From contig JACPCP010000006.1 of assembly GCA_016179745.1 (NCBI GenBank), forward strand, positions 1 to 34,858: a stretch of 34,858 nucleotides of DNA, read 5' to 3'. This DNA is from Candidatus Omnitrophota bacterium (GTDB taxonomy: Bacteria; Omnitrophota; Omnitrophia; Omnitrophales; JACQLI01). A program made the position numbers and the translations under genes. Shown piece after piece: positions 16,442 through 24,162 of the stretch. The notes beneath the pieces are model-generated. The model was not told where the DNA came from and did not search any database. It saw only the letters and a list, made by a program, of their open reading frames with translations. How positions within the stretch are numbered: position 1 is the stretch's first letter; the number at the start of each line of letters is the position of its first letter.

Positions 16442-18054
16442 AGGTAAGGCAGTCACTCGGGGAGAGCCTGGTTGAGGCCGGGATGATCACGGCAGACCAG
16501 TTGGCCAAAGCCCAGGCCGAAGAAAAGCGGACAAGCCATCGCCTCTTGAAGGTCCTCGTCAAAATGAATCTCGTGACGGAGGAGGATCTCGTCGTTTTCT
16601 TGAGCGGAAAATTGGGCATTCCCCGCATCGAACTCGCCAATTACCTGATTGACCCCGCCGTGATTGAACTTGTTCCCGAGTCCTTTGCCCGGAAACACGA
16701 CCTGATCCCGGTCCTTAAGATCGGAAACCGCCTCACCTGCGCCTTGGTGGACCCTTGGAATGTTTTTGTCCTGGATGAGCTCAGGATAAAAACAAAGCTG
16801 ACGATTGAGCCGGCCGTGGCCACCGGGGCGGAAATTAAAAAGGCGATTGAAGAACACTATGGGGCGAAGGAGACAATGGAAGAACTCCTCCGTTCGATCG
16901 GTGACGAAAAGCCGGGGCTCGAGACCGGCGGGGACGAGACTGACCCCAGGAAATTGGAGGGCATTGTTAAGGAGCCGGCCGTGATCAAACTGGTCAATCT
17001 GATCATCCTTCAGGCGGTCAAACAGGGGGCGAGCGACATTCATCTGGAACCGGAGGAGGACCGGCTTAAAATTCGCTTTCGGGTCGACGGGATGATGCAC
17101 GAGGTCCCGTCTCCGCCGAACCATTTGAAATCGGCGGTGGTCTCCCGGATTAAAATCCTGGCGAATCTGAACATTGCCGAACGACGACTCCCCCAAGACG
17201 GCCGGTTCAGTCTCAAAATAGAAAGCAGGGAAATCGATATCCGTGTCTCCGCCATGCCCACGATTTACGGTGAAAACGTGGTGCTCCGCCTCCTCGATCC
17301 GTCAAGCGCCCTTCTTTCTTTGAGCCAGATCGGATTTCCCAGGGAAATCCTGGAGAAATATGGGACGCTCATCCGGCGTCCTTATGGAATCATCCTGGTC
17401 ACGGGCCCTACGGGGAGCGGAAAGACCACCACGCTCTATGCCTCGTTAGACAAAATCAACTCGGTTGAGAAAAATATCATTACGATTGAAGACCCCGTGG
17501 AATACCGGCTTTCGGGGATCCGCCAGACGCAGGTCAATCCCAAAGTCAATCTCACTTTCGCCAACGGACTGCGGTCAATCCTTCGCCAGGATCCCGACAT
17601 CCTCATGGTGGGAGAAATCCGGGACCGGGATACCTGTGAGATCGCGATCCAGGCGGCCTTGACGGGCCATCTTGTTTTTTCCACCCTTCACACCAACGAC
17701 GCCGCAGGCGCCATCACCCGGATGATCGATATGGGGGCCGAGCCCTTTCTGATCGCCTCCTCGGTGATCGGAATCTTGGCCCAGCGGCTTGTGAGGAAAG
17801 TGTGTCAAGATTGCCGGGGCAAGGGTTGCCCGAAATGCCTCAAGACCGGTTACCGGGGGCGAATCGGGATTTACGAACTCCTGATTCCGGATGAAAAGGT
17901 GCGAAGTTTGACGGTCGCCAAGGCGGGCGTGGATGAGATCCGGAAATATGTCCGCTCAACCGGCATGACAACTCTCAAAGAAAACGGCATGCATCAAGCG
18001 AAAGCGGGTGTTACCACCCCCGAAGAAGTCCTTCGGGTGACTCAGGAGGAATAA
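16435..18054 (+). CDS. pilB: Type IV pilus / type II secretion extension ATPase (PilB/GspE)
   Basis: This 539-residue hexameric ATPase powers pilin assembly from the cytoplasmic side of the inner membrane. An MshEN/GspE N-domain occupies roughly residues 1-150. The ATPase core shows Walker A GPTGSGKTT at 324-332, Walker B ILMVGEIRDRDT and the His box LTGHLVFSTLHTNDA. Four cysteines (457, 460, 465, 468) in CQDC-RGKG-CPKC form the zinc site typical of extension ATPases and absent from the retraction ATPase PilT. The ATG at 16435 overlaps the previous stop by seven bases, indicating coupled translation; a TTG at 16411 is in frame but lies deep in the previous gene. pilC follows directly. Confidence 0.95.
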   Translation: MLKVRQSLGESLVEAGMITADQLAKAQAEEKRTSHRLLKVLVKMNLVTEEDLVVFLSGKLGIPRIELANYLIDPAVIELVPESFARKHDLIPVLKIGNRLTCALVDPWNVFVLDELRIKTKLTIEPAVATGAEIKKAIEEHYGAKETMEELLRSIGDEKPGLETGGDETDPRKLEGIVKEPAVIKLVNLIILQAVKQGASDIHLEPEEDRLKIRFRVDGMMHEVPSPPNHLKSAVVSRIKILANLNIAERRLPQDGRFSLKIESREIDIRVSAMPTIYGENVVLRLLDPSSALLSLSQIGFPREILEKYGTLIRRPYGIILVTGPTGSGKTTTLYASLDKINSVEKNIITIEDPVEYRLSGIRQTQVNPKVNLTFANGLRSILRQDPDILMVGEIRDRDTCEIAIQAALTGHLVFSTLHTNDAAGAITRMIDMGAEPFLIASSVIGILAQRLVRKVCQDCRGKGCPKCLKTGYRGRIGIYELLIPDEKVRSLTVAKAGVDEIRKYVRSTGMTTLKENGMHQAKAGVTTPEEVLRVTQEE

Positions 18055-19122
18055 ATGCCCGCCCTCTTGGAACTTTTTCAAAAGGTGGACTTGGAATCAA
18101 GGGTCGTCTTCAGCGTCCAGCTTTCCAACCTCTTAAATGCGGGGATCCCTCTCCGGGCAAGTTTGGGCACGCTTGAGAATCAAACTGAAAACAAGCGCTT
18201 GAAAAAGGCCGTGGCGGAAGTCTCACGGAGCGTGGAGGCGGGTGAGAGTTTTTCGGAGTCCCTGGCCCGGCACCCGTCGATTTTTTCGAATCTTTTTGTC
18301 AGCATGGTCCGGGCCGGCGAGGCGACGGGCCGGCTGGACACGGTGCTCACTCGTTTGGCCGTCCTGACGGAACAAGAGGCGGATCTCCGACAGAAAATTC
18401 AGGGAGCGCTTTTTTACCCCGCCATTTTGCTGACCGCCGGCCTTCTCGTGTCGCTTTACATCGTGACTTTTTTGATCCCCCAGTTTGCGGAGATCTTTCT
18501 TCGGGCCGGGATCGCTCTTCCGCTCCCGACGGAACTTCTTTACCGCTTCGGGGCCGGCGTCAGACAGTTCTGGCATTTCGGTCTTTTGTCGGCCGCCCTC
18601 CTCAGCGTGGCGGCCAGTCTTTACGGAGGAACCGCTCAGGGAAAGATTCACTTTGACAGATTCAAGCTCAGGCTGCCGCTCGTGGGTCCTTTATTTCGGA
18701 AGGCTGCGATCACCCGGTTTTCGAGGACCCTGGGGCTGCTCGTGGAAAGCGGGGTGCCGATCCTCGAGTCCCTGGAAATCGCCAGGGAGATGATTTCGAA
18801 TGAAGTTCTGGGGCGGGTGATCGGGAACGTCCGTCAAGCGGTCGAAAAGGGGGAAAAGATTTCCGCTGCACTCAGGACGAGCGGGGAGTTTCCACCGGAT
18901 GTGATCCAGATGATTGCCGTAGGTGAGGAGACGGGAAGTCTGGACCCCATGCTGGCGAAAATCGCCGATTTCTATGACCGTTCGATCGGCTATACCGTCC
19001 GGAAATTGACCACCGTTTTGGAACCCTTGCTGCTCGGGGTCCTCGGCGGTCTGGTCGGTTTTATGATGGCTTCGATGCTGCTCCCGATTTTCGATATGAT
19101 GAAGATCCTAAGGCGCCCCTGA
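18055..19122 (+). CDS. pilC: Type IV pilus / type II secretion platform protein (PilC/GspF)
   Basis: This 355-residue inner-membrane protein is the platform that couples the PilB motor to the growing pilus. Two GspF repeats of about 120 residues are visible: the first contains FSVQLSNLLNAGIPLRASL and FSNLFVSMVRAGEATGRLD, the second FSRTLGLLVESGVPILESL and VIQMIAVGEETGSLDPML. Membrane segments lie near AILLTAGLLVSLYIVTFLIP, GLLSAALLSVAASLYG and a C-terminal LLLGVLGGLVGFMMASM. Length and motif order are normal. The start codon follows the pilB stop immediately, with AGGAGGA just upstream. Confidence 0.95.
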   Translation: MPALLELFQKVDLESRVVFSVQLSNLLNAGIPLRASLGTLENQTENKRLKKAVAEVSRSVEAGESFSESLARHPSIFSNLFVSMVRAGEATGRLDTVLTRLAVLTEQEADLRQKIQGALFYPAILLTAGLLVSLYIVTFLIPQFAEIFLRAGIALPLPTELLYRFGAGVRQFWHFGLLSAALLSVAASLYGGTAQGKIHFDRFKLRLPLVGPLFRKAAITRFSRTLGLLVESGVPILESLEIAREMISNEVLGRVIGNVRQAVEKGEKISAALRTSGEFPPDVIQMIAVGEETGSLDPMLAKIADFYDRSIGYTVRKLTTVLEPLLLGVLGGLVGFMMASMLLPIFDMMKILRRP

Positions 19123-19127
19123 AAAGA

Positions 19128-19140
19128 GCCGATAAAATAA
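19128..19140 (+). promoter_or_regulatory. GCCGATAA element before the major pilin gene (copy 2)
   Basis: This is the second exact copy of the 13-mer GCCGATAAAATAA. An upstream TAAGGCGC (19109-19116) sits exactly 11 bases before GCCGATAA, the spacing of sigma28 promoters, though only its first three bases match TAAAGTTT. Predicted transcription would start near 19142, about 40 bases before the GTG of the pilin gene. An internal promoter here would let the major pilin be made in excess over the assembly proteins. The element is seen; the promoter role is inferred. Confidence 0.4.
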
Positions 19141-19183
19141 GCAATCATTGGCGGCTTGCCAAAATGGGAAGAAAGGAAAAAAC

Positions 19184-19624
19184 GTGAAAAGATCAAAGGG
19201 ATTTACCCTCATCGAACTCTTGATTGTGATTGCCGTCATTTCCATTTTGATCGGGATCATTTTGCCCCGTTTCAAGTCCATGCAGGATGAAGGCAACATT
19301 GCCAAGGCCAAAGGGGAGCTTCGGACCCTCCAAACGGCGGTGGAGAGTTTTTATATCCATAACAGCAACGCCTACCCCTCTGCGCTCACTTCGTTGACGA
19401 GTGCCACGCCCTTGATTGTAGCCGCCATTCCCGCAGACCCCTTTGACAGCGCCGGCGCCGCTTACGGCTATGTGCGGGGCGGGACCAACAACAAGTTCTA
19501 CGTCATTTTTTCGGACGGCCCCGGCGGGAATGGAAGCGCCACGATCACAAGCGACGCCGTGGTTGAGACCAACGGCTCAAGCTGCATCTATGCCTCCAAT
19601 GCCGGGACGGACACGCAGCCTTAA
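19184..19624 (+). CDS. Major pilin / GspG-like pseudopilin
   Basis: This 146-residue prepilin has a short leader ending in Gly followed by the class III signal: KRSKG, then FTLIELLIVIAVISILIGI, with Glu at +5. Prepilin peptidase would cut after the Gly. The hydrophobic helix, then GELRTLQTAVESFYIHNSNAYPS and a compact C-domain, resemble GspG/PilA-type subunits. I choose GTG 19184 because AAAGGAAAA lies just upstream and it gives a five-residue leader; a TTG at 19148 would give an unusually long one. It is the first of four pilin-type genes and probably the most abundant product. Confidence 0.9.
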   Translation: MKRSKGFTLIELLIVIAVISILIGIILPRFKSMQDEGNIAKAKGELRTLQTAVESFYIHNSNAYPSALTSLTSATPLIVAAIPADPFDSAGAAYGYVRGGTNNKFYVIFSDGPGGNGSATITSDAVVETNGSSCIYASNAGTDTQP

Positions 19625-20000
19625 AGGAAACACCCGCCCGTCTTTTCTCGAAAAGGGTTTCACGTTACTCGAGATCCTGATCACCACCCTCGTGTTGGCG
19701 TTGGGGGTATTTGCCCTGTCTCAGGCCTTCAATGCGGGCGTTCTTTCTTCAACCGACGCTGAAAATGCCGATCTCGCTTTGAATATCGCTCAGGCCAAAA
19801 TGGAGGAGCTTCGAAACACGAATTTTACCAGTCTGGCCTCGAGCGGGCCCACCGCCGATCCCGGCTTCCCGAATTTTAATACGACCGTCACCGTCAGCGG
19901 AAGCGATCCCAAAACGATCACGGTGGCGGTGGCGTGGAATGTGCTGGGTCCCGCCTCCACGACGAACGTTACGCTGACAACCTTGAGAGCGAATTACTAG
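19590..20000 (+). CDS. Minor pilin, PilV/GspI type
   Basis: The mature part begins after EKG with FTLLEILITTLVLALGVFAL, carrying Glu at +5. The helix motif ALNIAQAKMEELRN resembles the AxxLAQ-type segment of GspI/PilV minor pilins, and a small beta-rich C-domain of about 60 residues follows. The start is uncertain: ATG 19590 and ATG 19599 both lie inside the end of the preceding pilin gene and no later in-frame start exists, so the genes overlap by 26-35 bases and the leader is long (over 20 residues). Neither start has a clear ribosome site, which suggests coupling to the upstream gene. Confidence 0.82.
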   Translation: MPPMPGRTRSLKGNTRPSFLEKGFTLLEILITTLVLALGVFALSQAFNAGVLSSTDAENADLALNIAQAKMEELRNTNFTSLASSGPTADPGFPNFNTTVTVSGSDPKTITVAVAWNVLGPASTTNVTLTTLRANY

Positions 20001-20002
20001 CG

Positions 20003-20533
20003 GTGCCGGACCGTCGAGGCTTTACGCTGACCGAACTCATCATCTCGGCCGGCCTCTTCGCACTGCTGGCCGTGATCATCACCGTGGTGCTCAGGACGAT
20101 TCTGATAAGCTGGGACCTTCAGGAAAAAAGATCGGCGATCGACATTAATTTGGACCGGGGGATCGAAGAAATGGTTCGAGATCTGAGAAGGTCGAAGCAG
20201 ATTCAATCGGCCGCCAATTACGATGAGATTCGATTTTGTCAGGGGACGACGACAACGAGCTGTTACATTTTTTATCTTTACAACGTCAGTGATTCCTACG
20301 GACCCCCGCCCGCCTTCAATCAATCGTCTTACCAATTAAAGAGGGCAGCCTTGACGGGGGACCTCAACGGGACTTTTACTTACGGGTCAGGCGATGTCGT
20401 CGTCACGGACGTCCTGCCGCCGCCGACTTCCGATTTGTCCTTGTCGAGCAATCTTCTCACCATCGATCTCAGCGCCAAACGGGGCGATGAGACGATTCAT
20501 TCAAGGACCCAAGTAAGGCCGAGGAATGTATGA
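20003..20533 (+). CDS. Minor pilin, PilW/GspJ type
   Basis: This 176-residue prepilin starts at GTG 20003, three bases after the previous stop. Its leader is MPDRRG followed by FTLTELIISAGLFALLAVIIT with Glu at +5. Next come a long helix with IDINLDRGIEEMVRDLRRSKQI and a Gly/Ser/Tyr-rich beta domain with one Cys pair (FCQGTTTTSCY), which may form a disulfide. The helix pattern matches the GspJ/PilW group, which help form the priming tip complex. Its stop overlaps the next ATG. Confidence 0.85.
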   Translation: MPDRRGFTLTELIISAGLFALLAVIITVVLRTILISWDLQEKRSAIDINLDRGIEEMVRDLRRSKQIQSAANYDEIRFCQGTTTTSCYIFYLYNVSDSYGPPPAFNQSSYQLKRAALTGDLNGTFTYGSGDVVVTDVLPPPTSDLSLSSNLLTIDLSAKRGDETIHSRTQVRPRNV

Positions 20534-21360
20534 ATCAGGAACGGGGTGTCATCCTCATCTCCACCTTCATTGTGATGGCGACCCTGACGGCCATTGCGGC
20601 GAGCTTTCTGGCGATGCAATCAGTCCAGATGAAAAGTGCGGGCTCAGACGTCGTGAGCCATCAGGCGCTTTGGCTGGCGGAGGCCGGGATGCAGAAGGCG
20701 ATTTGGAATTTGAAAACACCGACGGGATCCGGAGGACAAGGGGAGAACTGGACGACGACAGGCACGACCGAAAACCTTGGAGCCGGGAGTTACACAATGG
20801 TTCTTACGAGATATGATTTTGCGCTGAATACAAACGGAGGAACTGCCTCCGCCTCTTCGCAATCAGCACAAGGACAGCGTGCTTCAAAAGCGATTGATGG
20901 GGATGATGAGAGTCGATGGCAATCAGCCAACGTGCCAAGCTCGACCAGCCCCGAGGAAATCATCGTGAGTTTTCCCTATCCGTTGACTCTAAACAAAGTT
21001 CGCTTTTTAGCTCACACTTCCAATCAGAGACCCGTTGATTACACATGGGAGATCTCGACAGATGGTTCAACCTATACGGTGGCGGTCAGCGTCACCGGTA
21101 ACGCAGACATTGACCGGACCGACGCCTTTAGCGCACAGTCTAATGTGAACCATCTAAAACTCAAGGTGACTGCCATCGGGGGCGGGAATAAGGGCGTGGC
21201 GATTTCCATTCTGGAGGCGATTGGGAGTAAAATCACTTCGACCGGGACCGTTGCTTTGTTGAATCGGAAAATCGAACAAACGGTGGCGGCCGATGACGGG
21301 TCGCCCCAAAATCAGGTGGCTTACAATGAAACAGACTGGAATGAAATCGTTCCTGCCTGA
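20530..21360 (+). CDS. PilX/GspK-like minor pilin with a discoidin (F5/8 type C) domain
   Basis: This is a 276-residue protein. The N-terminus ERG-VILISTFIVMATLTAIAASF is a pilin-type helix without Glu at +5, as in GspK-like tip pilins, followed by the helix HQALWLAEAGMQKAIWNL typical of PilX/GspK. Residues about 104-233 then form a discoidin fold: TASASSQSAQGQRASKAIDG, SRWQS, EEIIVSFPYPLTLNKVRF, YTWEISTDGSTY and VAISILEAIG, matching the usual order of that family. Such domains commonly bind sugars or membranes. The pilin tail resumes at about 234-276. The ATG overlaps the previous stop as ATGA. I infer a pilus-tip adhesin; ligand unknown. Confidence 0.88.
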   Translation: MNQERGVILISTFIVMATLTAIAASFLAMQSVQMKSAGSDVVSHQALWLAEAGMQKAIWNLKTPTGSGGQGENWTTTGTTENLGAGSYTMVLTRYDFALNTNGGTASASSQSAQGQRASKAIDGDDESRWQSANVPSSTSPEEIIVSFPYPLTLNKVRFLAHTSNQRPVDYTWEISTDGSTYTVAVSVTGNADIDRTDAFSAQSNVNHLKLKVTAIGGGNKGVAISILEAIGSKITSTGTVALLNRKIEQTVAADDGSPQNQVAYNETDWNEIVPA

Positions 21361-22969
21361 TTTTTTGAATCGTCTCCCATGGCTGGGAAAGAAGACCCTG
21401 ATCGGATTAGACATCGGCTCCTCCTCGATCCGGATCCTGGAGGTGGCCCGCCGGGATCACGGTTTGGCCCTGGTCCGGGCGGAAACGAGGGAAATTGGGG
21501 GACGAGATAATTCGGGCCAACGGGAAGAAAAAATTCTGTCCGCCCTCAAAGAGCTCGTGAAGGGCACGGCGCTTGACCGGTCCAGAGTGGTCGTGAGCTT
21601 TCATCATCCCGAGATGGAAATGAGGATGATGACCCTCCCGCCGATGACGAAGAGAAAATTGATTCAGAGGATTCGTCGGGAGTCGAAACCTTATTTCTCT
21701 TTTCCCATTGAGGATTATTATCTGGACCCCGGGCCGCCGGCCCCGGTTTGGGAGGGAGGAGTCAGAAAGATGAGGGTGGCCGTCGCCGTGGCGCCGAAGA
21801 AGGCCGTGTCTGAAATACTCCAACTCCTCGCAAAAGCCGGTGTTCGGCCCGACGCTTTGGTGCCTCCCCCCTCAGCCTTGCAGAAATTATTTGAAATGTC
21901 GGAGACGAAGGCTGAAAAGGCGATCGGCTACCTGGATATCGGCGCCGAACATTCCGACCTTTTGATTTTTAAAGGCCGGGACCTGGTTTTTTGCCGGAAG
22001 CTTCCCGTGGCCGGCCTCCATTTTACCCGGGAGATGACGGGTGTTTTGATGTCTGATGCGGGCAAGGCCCAGCTGACTCTGGAAGAGGCGGAAAAATTGA
22101 AACGGCAAATCGGAATCCCGGGCGCCGGAGAATCCGTCAAGGTCACAGAAACCCTTTCAACTTCTCAGATCGCTTCTATGTTACGGGGTCCTTTGGAAAC
22201 GCTGGTGAGCGAGATGGACCGCTCCTTCAGGTTTTACGGGGAGCTGACGGGCGGTGAGGCGGCGGAGAGGGTTTATTTGTTTGGCGGGGGCGCTCTTTTA
22301 AAGGGCTTGGCCCCGGCTTTGACACAGTCCCTCTCGGTGGAGGTCCGGCTTGGCGATCAACTGGATGGCTTGAAAATTCAGCCTCAGCTTGTGGCACCCG
22401 AGGAGGGTCTTGCTCCTTTTGCCGTGAGTCTGGGTGCAGCCTTGACGGAGGGGAAGGGCATCAACCTTCTACCCCCGGAAATAAAGGAAGCTGCAAAACA
22501 AAGCCTGCGCCGAGGCGGTCTGGAATCCGCTGTCCTTTCGGCTGTTCTTCTGTTTGTTTTTGCTTATGCAGGGATGAAAATCGAGCTCGGCAACTTCCAA
22601 AAGAGGACAGCCGTGGCAAGGCTGGAAATGTCCGGGCTTGCCACGGAGCTTTCGGAATTGAAAACCCAGATTCAGGCCCACAACCTGATTGCCCGGGAGC
22701 CCTACTGGGACGATGTCCTTCAAGAAATCAGCAGGCTTATTCCAGGCGGGATTTATTTGACGGAGATGGCGTGGTCAGGCGGGAAAATGGTTTTGAAAGG
22801 AATCATCGTTTCAAAGGAGAAGCAGGCTGCGCTTTCCGAATTTATTTCCGGATTGGAACAGGGAGGACTCAACCGGGTGAAGCTCGTTACGACGAAGGAG
22901 AGAGAAGACAAGGTTACCAGCGAATTTGAGCTGGAGGCCTTGCTCGACTCATTTTCCGATGGCGCTTGA
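21329..22969 (+). CDS. pilM: Fused PilM-PilN protein of the pilus alignment complex
   Basis: This 546-residue protein joins two parts that are usually separate. Residues 1-375 are PilM, an actin-like cytoplasmic protein: nucleotide motifs LIGLDIGSSSIRILEV, GYLDIGAEHSDLLIF and YLFGGGALLKG. From 22460 the PilN signature INLLPPEIKE appears, then one membrane segment (AVLSAVLLFVFAYAGMKI), a coiled coil and a periplasmic ferredoxin-like domain. In standard systems PilN's N-terminal INLLP peptide docks into PilM, so the fusion would make that contact permanent. The start is ATG 21329 with AGGTGG upstream, inside the end of the preceding gene; ATG 21344 is an alternative. Confidence 0.92.
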   Translation, partial: KQTGMKSFLPDFLNRLPWLGKKTLIGLDIGSSSIRILEVARRDHGLALVRAETREIGGRDNSGQREEKILSALKELVKGTALDRSRVVVSFHHPEMEMRMMTLPPMTKRKLIQRIRRESKPYFSFPIEDYYLDPGPPAPVWEGGVRKMRVAVAVAPKKAVSEILQLLAKAGVRPDALVPPPSALQKLFEMSETKAEKAIGYLDIGAEHSDLLIFKGRDLVFCRKLPVAGLHFTREMTGVLMSDAGKAQLTLEEAEKLKRQIGIPGAGESVKVTETLSTSQIASMLRGPLETLVSEMDRSFRFYGELTGGEAAERVYLFGGGALLKGLAPALTQSLSVEVRLGDQLDGLKIQPQLVAPEEGLAPFAVSLGAALTEGKGINLLPPEIKEAAKQSLRRGGLESAVLSAVLLFVFAYAGMKIELGNFQKRTAVARLEMSGLATELSELKTQIQAHNLIAREPYWDDVLQEISRLIPGGIYLTEMAWSGGKMVLKGIIVSKEKQAALSEFISGLEQGGLNRVKLVTTKEREDKVTSEFELEALLDSFSDGA

Positions 22970-23465
22970 TAAGAAGACGCTCATCAAGTTTTCGGGCCCC
23001 TCGGCTGTTTTGGGGGTTCTCCTGTTTTTTCTATTTGTCTATGCGCCCCTGAGGGGCGAGCTGAAGCGTCAGTCTGTCGACTGCCTAAAGATCGAACATG
23101 AAACAGCGCAGGCGAGAAGTCAGGCGGCCAGCTTCCGGTCGCAGGAGGTCAAAAACCGATTCATTTCCGAAGCCGAGGTTTCGGTGGCCCTGGACGAATG
23201 GGCACGGCAGGCGAAGCTTTACCGGGTCCAGTTTCTCTCCCTAACACCGGGCCCCCCTCAAAAAGAAGAGGGGGAGAACTACCGGGTCCTGCCGGTGGAG
23301 CTCGTGACCGAGTCCGGCTACGAGGGGCTCGGCCGTTTTCTGGGGGCGTTGGATGAAATTCGGAAGGGGATCGTGACCGTGGGGGATTTTGCCGTAAAGT
23401 CCGGTCAAAAAGATCCAGCCCGCCTCGAGGCCCGGTTGACCCTTCTTCTCCATTTGGCGGAATAA
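22959..23465 (+). CDS. pilO: Pilus alignment protein PilO
   Basis: This 168-residue bitopic protein has a short cytoplasmic start (MALDKKTLIKFSGPS), one membrane helix (VLGVLLFFLFVYAPL), a coiled coil of about 45 residues and a small periplasmic domain (YRVLPVELVTESGYEGLGRFL). These are the features of PilO, which pairs with PilN in the inner-membrane alignment ring. Sequence identity in the family is always low, so the call rests on topology and on position between pilN and pilP. The ATG overlaps the end of pilMN by 11 bases. An upstream in-frame start at 22926 is less likely. Confidence 0.82.
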   Translation: MALDKKTLIKFSGPSAVLGVLLFFLFVYAPLRGELKRQSVDCLKIEHETAQARSQAASFRSQEVKNRFISEAEVSVALDEWARQAKLYRVQFLSLTPGPPQKEEGENYRVLPVELVTESGYEGLGRFLGALDEIRKGIVTVGDFAVKSGQKDPARLEARLTLLLHLAE

Positions 23466-23466
23466 G

Positions 23467-23883
23467 ATGCGAGACAAAAAAATCATCCTGTTGGCTGTTT
23501 TGGCCGTGGCTGCGGTGATTTCGCTTACCTACGGTTTGAAATCTTCATCGCAAGCGAGGGAAAAAACTGACATCCGCCTCTCTCGGGAAAGCCCGGAAGT
23601 CACCCAGGAGTTTCACAGCCTGGCCCCGTTGGTTCGCCCGGCTCGGAAAGACGAATTTGCTTCCTGGGAAAGAAATCCCTTTATGCCTTGGGGGTTGCAG
23701 GGCGGGGCCTCCTCAGCCGTGACTTTGAACGGGATTGCGTGGGACCCCAAGAATCCGAAAGCCGTGATCAATGACCGGATCGTGGGAGTCGGCGACGAAA
23801 TTGCGGGCTACCGGATCGTCGAGATCAAGCCTGCCAGTGTTGTCTTGTCGGGCGAAGAAGGGAACCGGGAATTAAGGGTCTAG
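23467..23883 (+). CDS. pilP: PilP/GspC-like periplasmic protein
   Basis: This 138-residue protein has a single N-terminal membrane helix (IILLAVLAVAAVISLTYGL), a disordered linker and a C-terminal HR-type beta domain: WERNPFMPWG, VTLNGIAWDPKNPKAVIND, VGVGDEIAGYRIVEI and VVLSGEEGNRELRV. That domain is shared by PilP and GspC, which connect the inner-membrane complex to the secretin. Unlike classical PilP it shows no lipobox cysteine, so it resembles GspC in anchoring. It starts two bases after pilO stops and closes the operon; the secretin gene expected next is absent. Confidence 0.82.
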   Translation: MRDKKIILLAVLAVAAVISLTYGLKSSSQAREKTDIRLSRESPEVTQEFHSLAPLVRPARKDEFASWERNPFMPWGLQGGASSAVTLNGIAWDPKNPKAVINDRIVGVGDEIAGYRIVEIKPASVVLSGEEGNRELRV

Positions 23884-23924
23884 CGTCCTTCCTTGATTTC
23901 CGGGCCGCACGGCTCGCAAAGCTT

Positions 23925-23952
23925 TTGACTTTCACGGGGACTCTCCTATAAT
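23925..23952 (+). promoter_or_regulatory. Sigma70-like promoter for tRNA-Phe
   Basis: TTGACT at 23925-23930 and a perfect TATAAT at 23947-23952 are separated by 16 bases. The tRNA-Phe 5' end is about 50 bases downstream. The interval 23884-23924 contains no gene and no clear terminator for the pilus operon. Confidence 0.75.
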
Positions 23953-24002
23953 CTCCGCAAGGTTTCACAAAAAAAATACCTTCCCTGAATGTCAATCCTT
24001 GG

Positions 24003-24074
24003 GGCCGGGTAGCTCAGTGGTAGAGCGAGGGACTGAAAATCCCTGCGTGGGGGGTTCGATTCCCTCCCCGGCCA
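24003..24074 (+). tRNA. tRNA-Phe (anticodon GAA)
   Basis: The cloverleaf is complete: acceptor GGCCGGG/CCCGGCC, D stem GCTC/GAGC, anticodon stem AGGGA/TCCCT around loop CTGAAAA, T stem GGGGG/CCCTC, discriminator A. CCA is not encoded. Confidence 0.97.
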
Positions 24075-24080
24075 CAAAGC

Positions 24081-24129
24081 AATTAAGAATTAAGAATTAA
24101 GAATTAAGAATTAAGAATTAAGAATGAAG
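24081..24129 (+). repeat. Heptamer microsatellite (AATTAAG) six times plus one variant
   Basis: Six exact AATTAAG units run from 24081 to 24122, followed by AATGAAG. The array lies between tRNA-Phe and the ROK kinase start, ending 33 bases before the ATG, so changes in copy number would alter the leader length but not the reading frame. Confidence 0.95.
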
Positions 24130-24162
24130 AATCGGCAGGAATAAAAAACCAATCGAGTCGGG

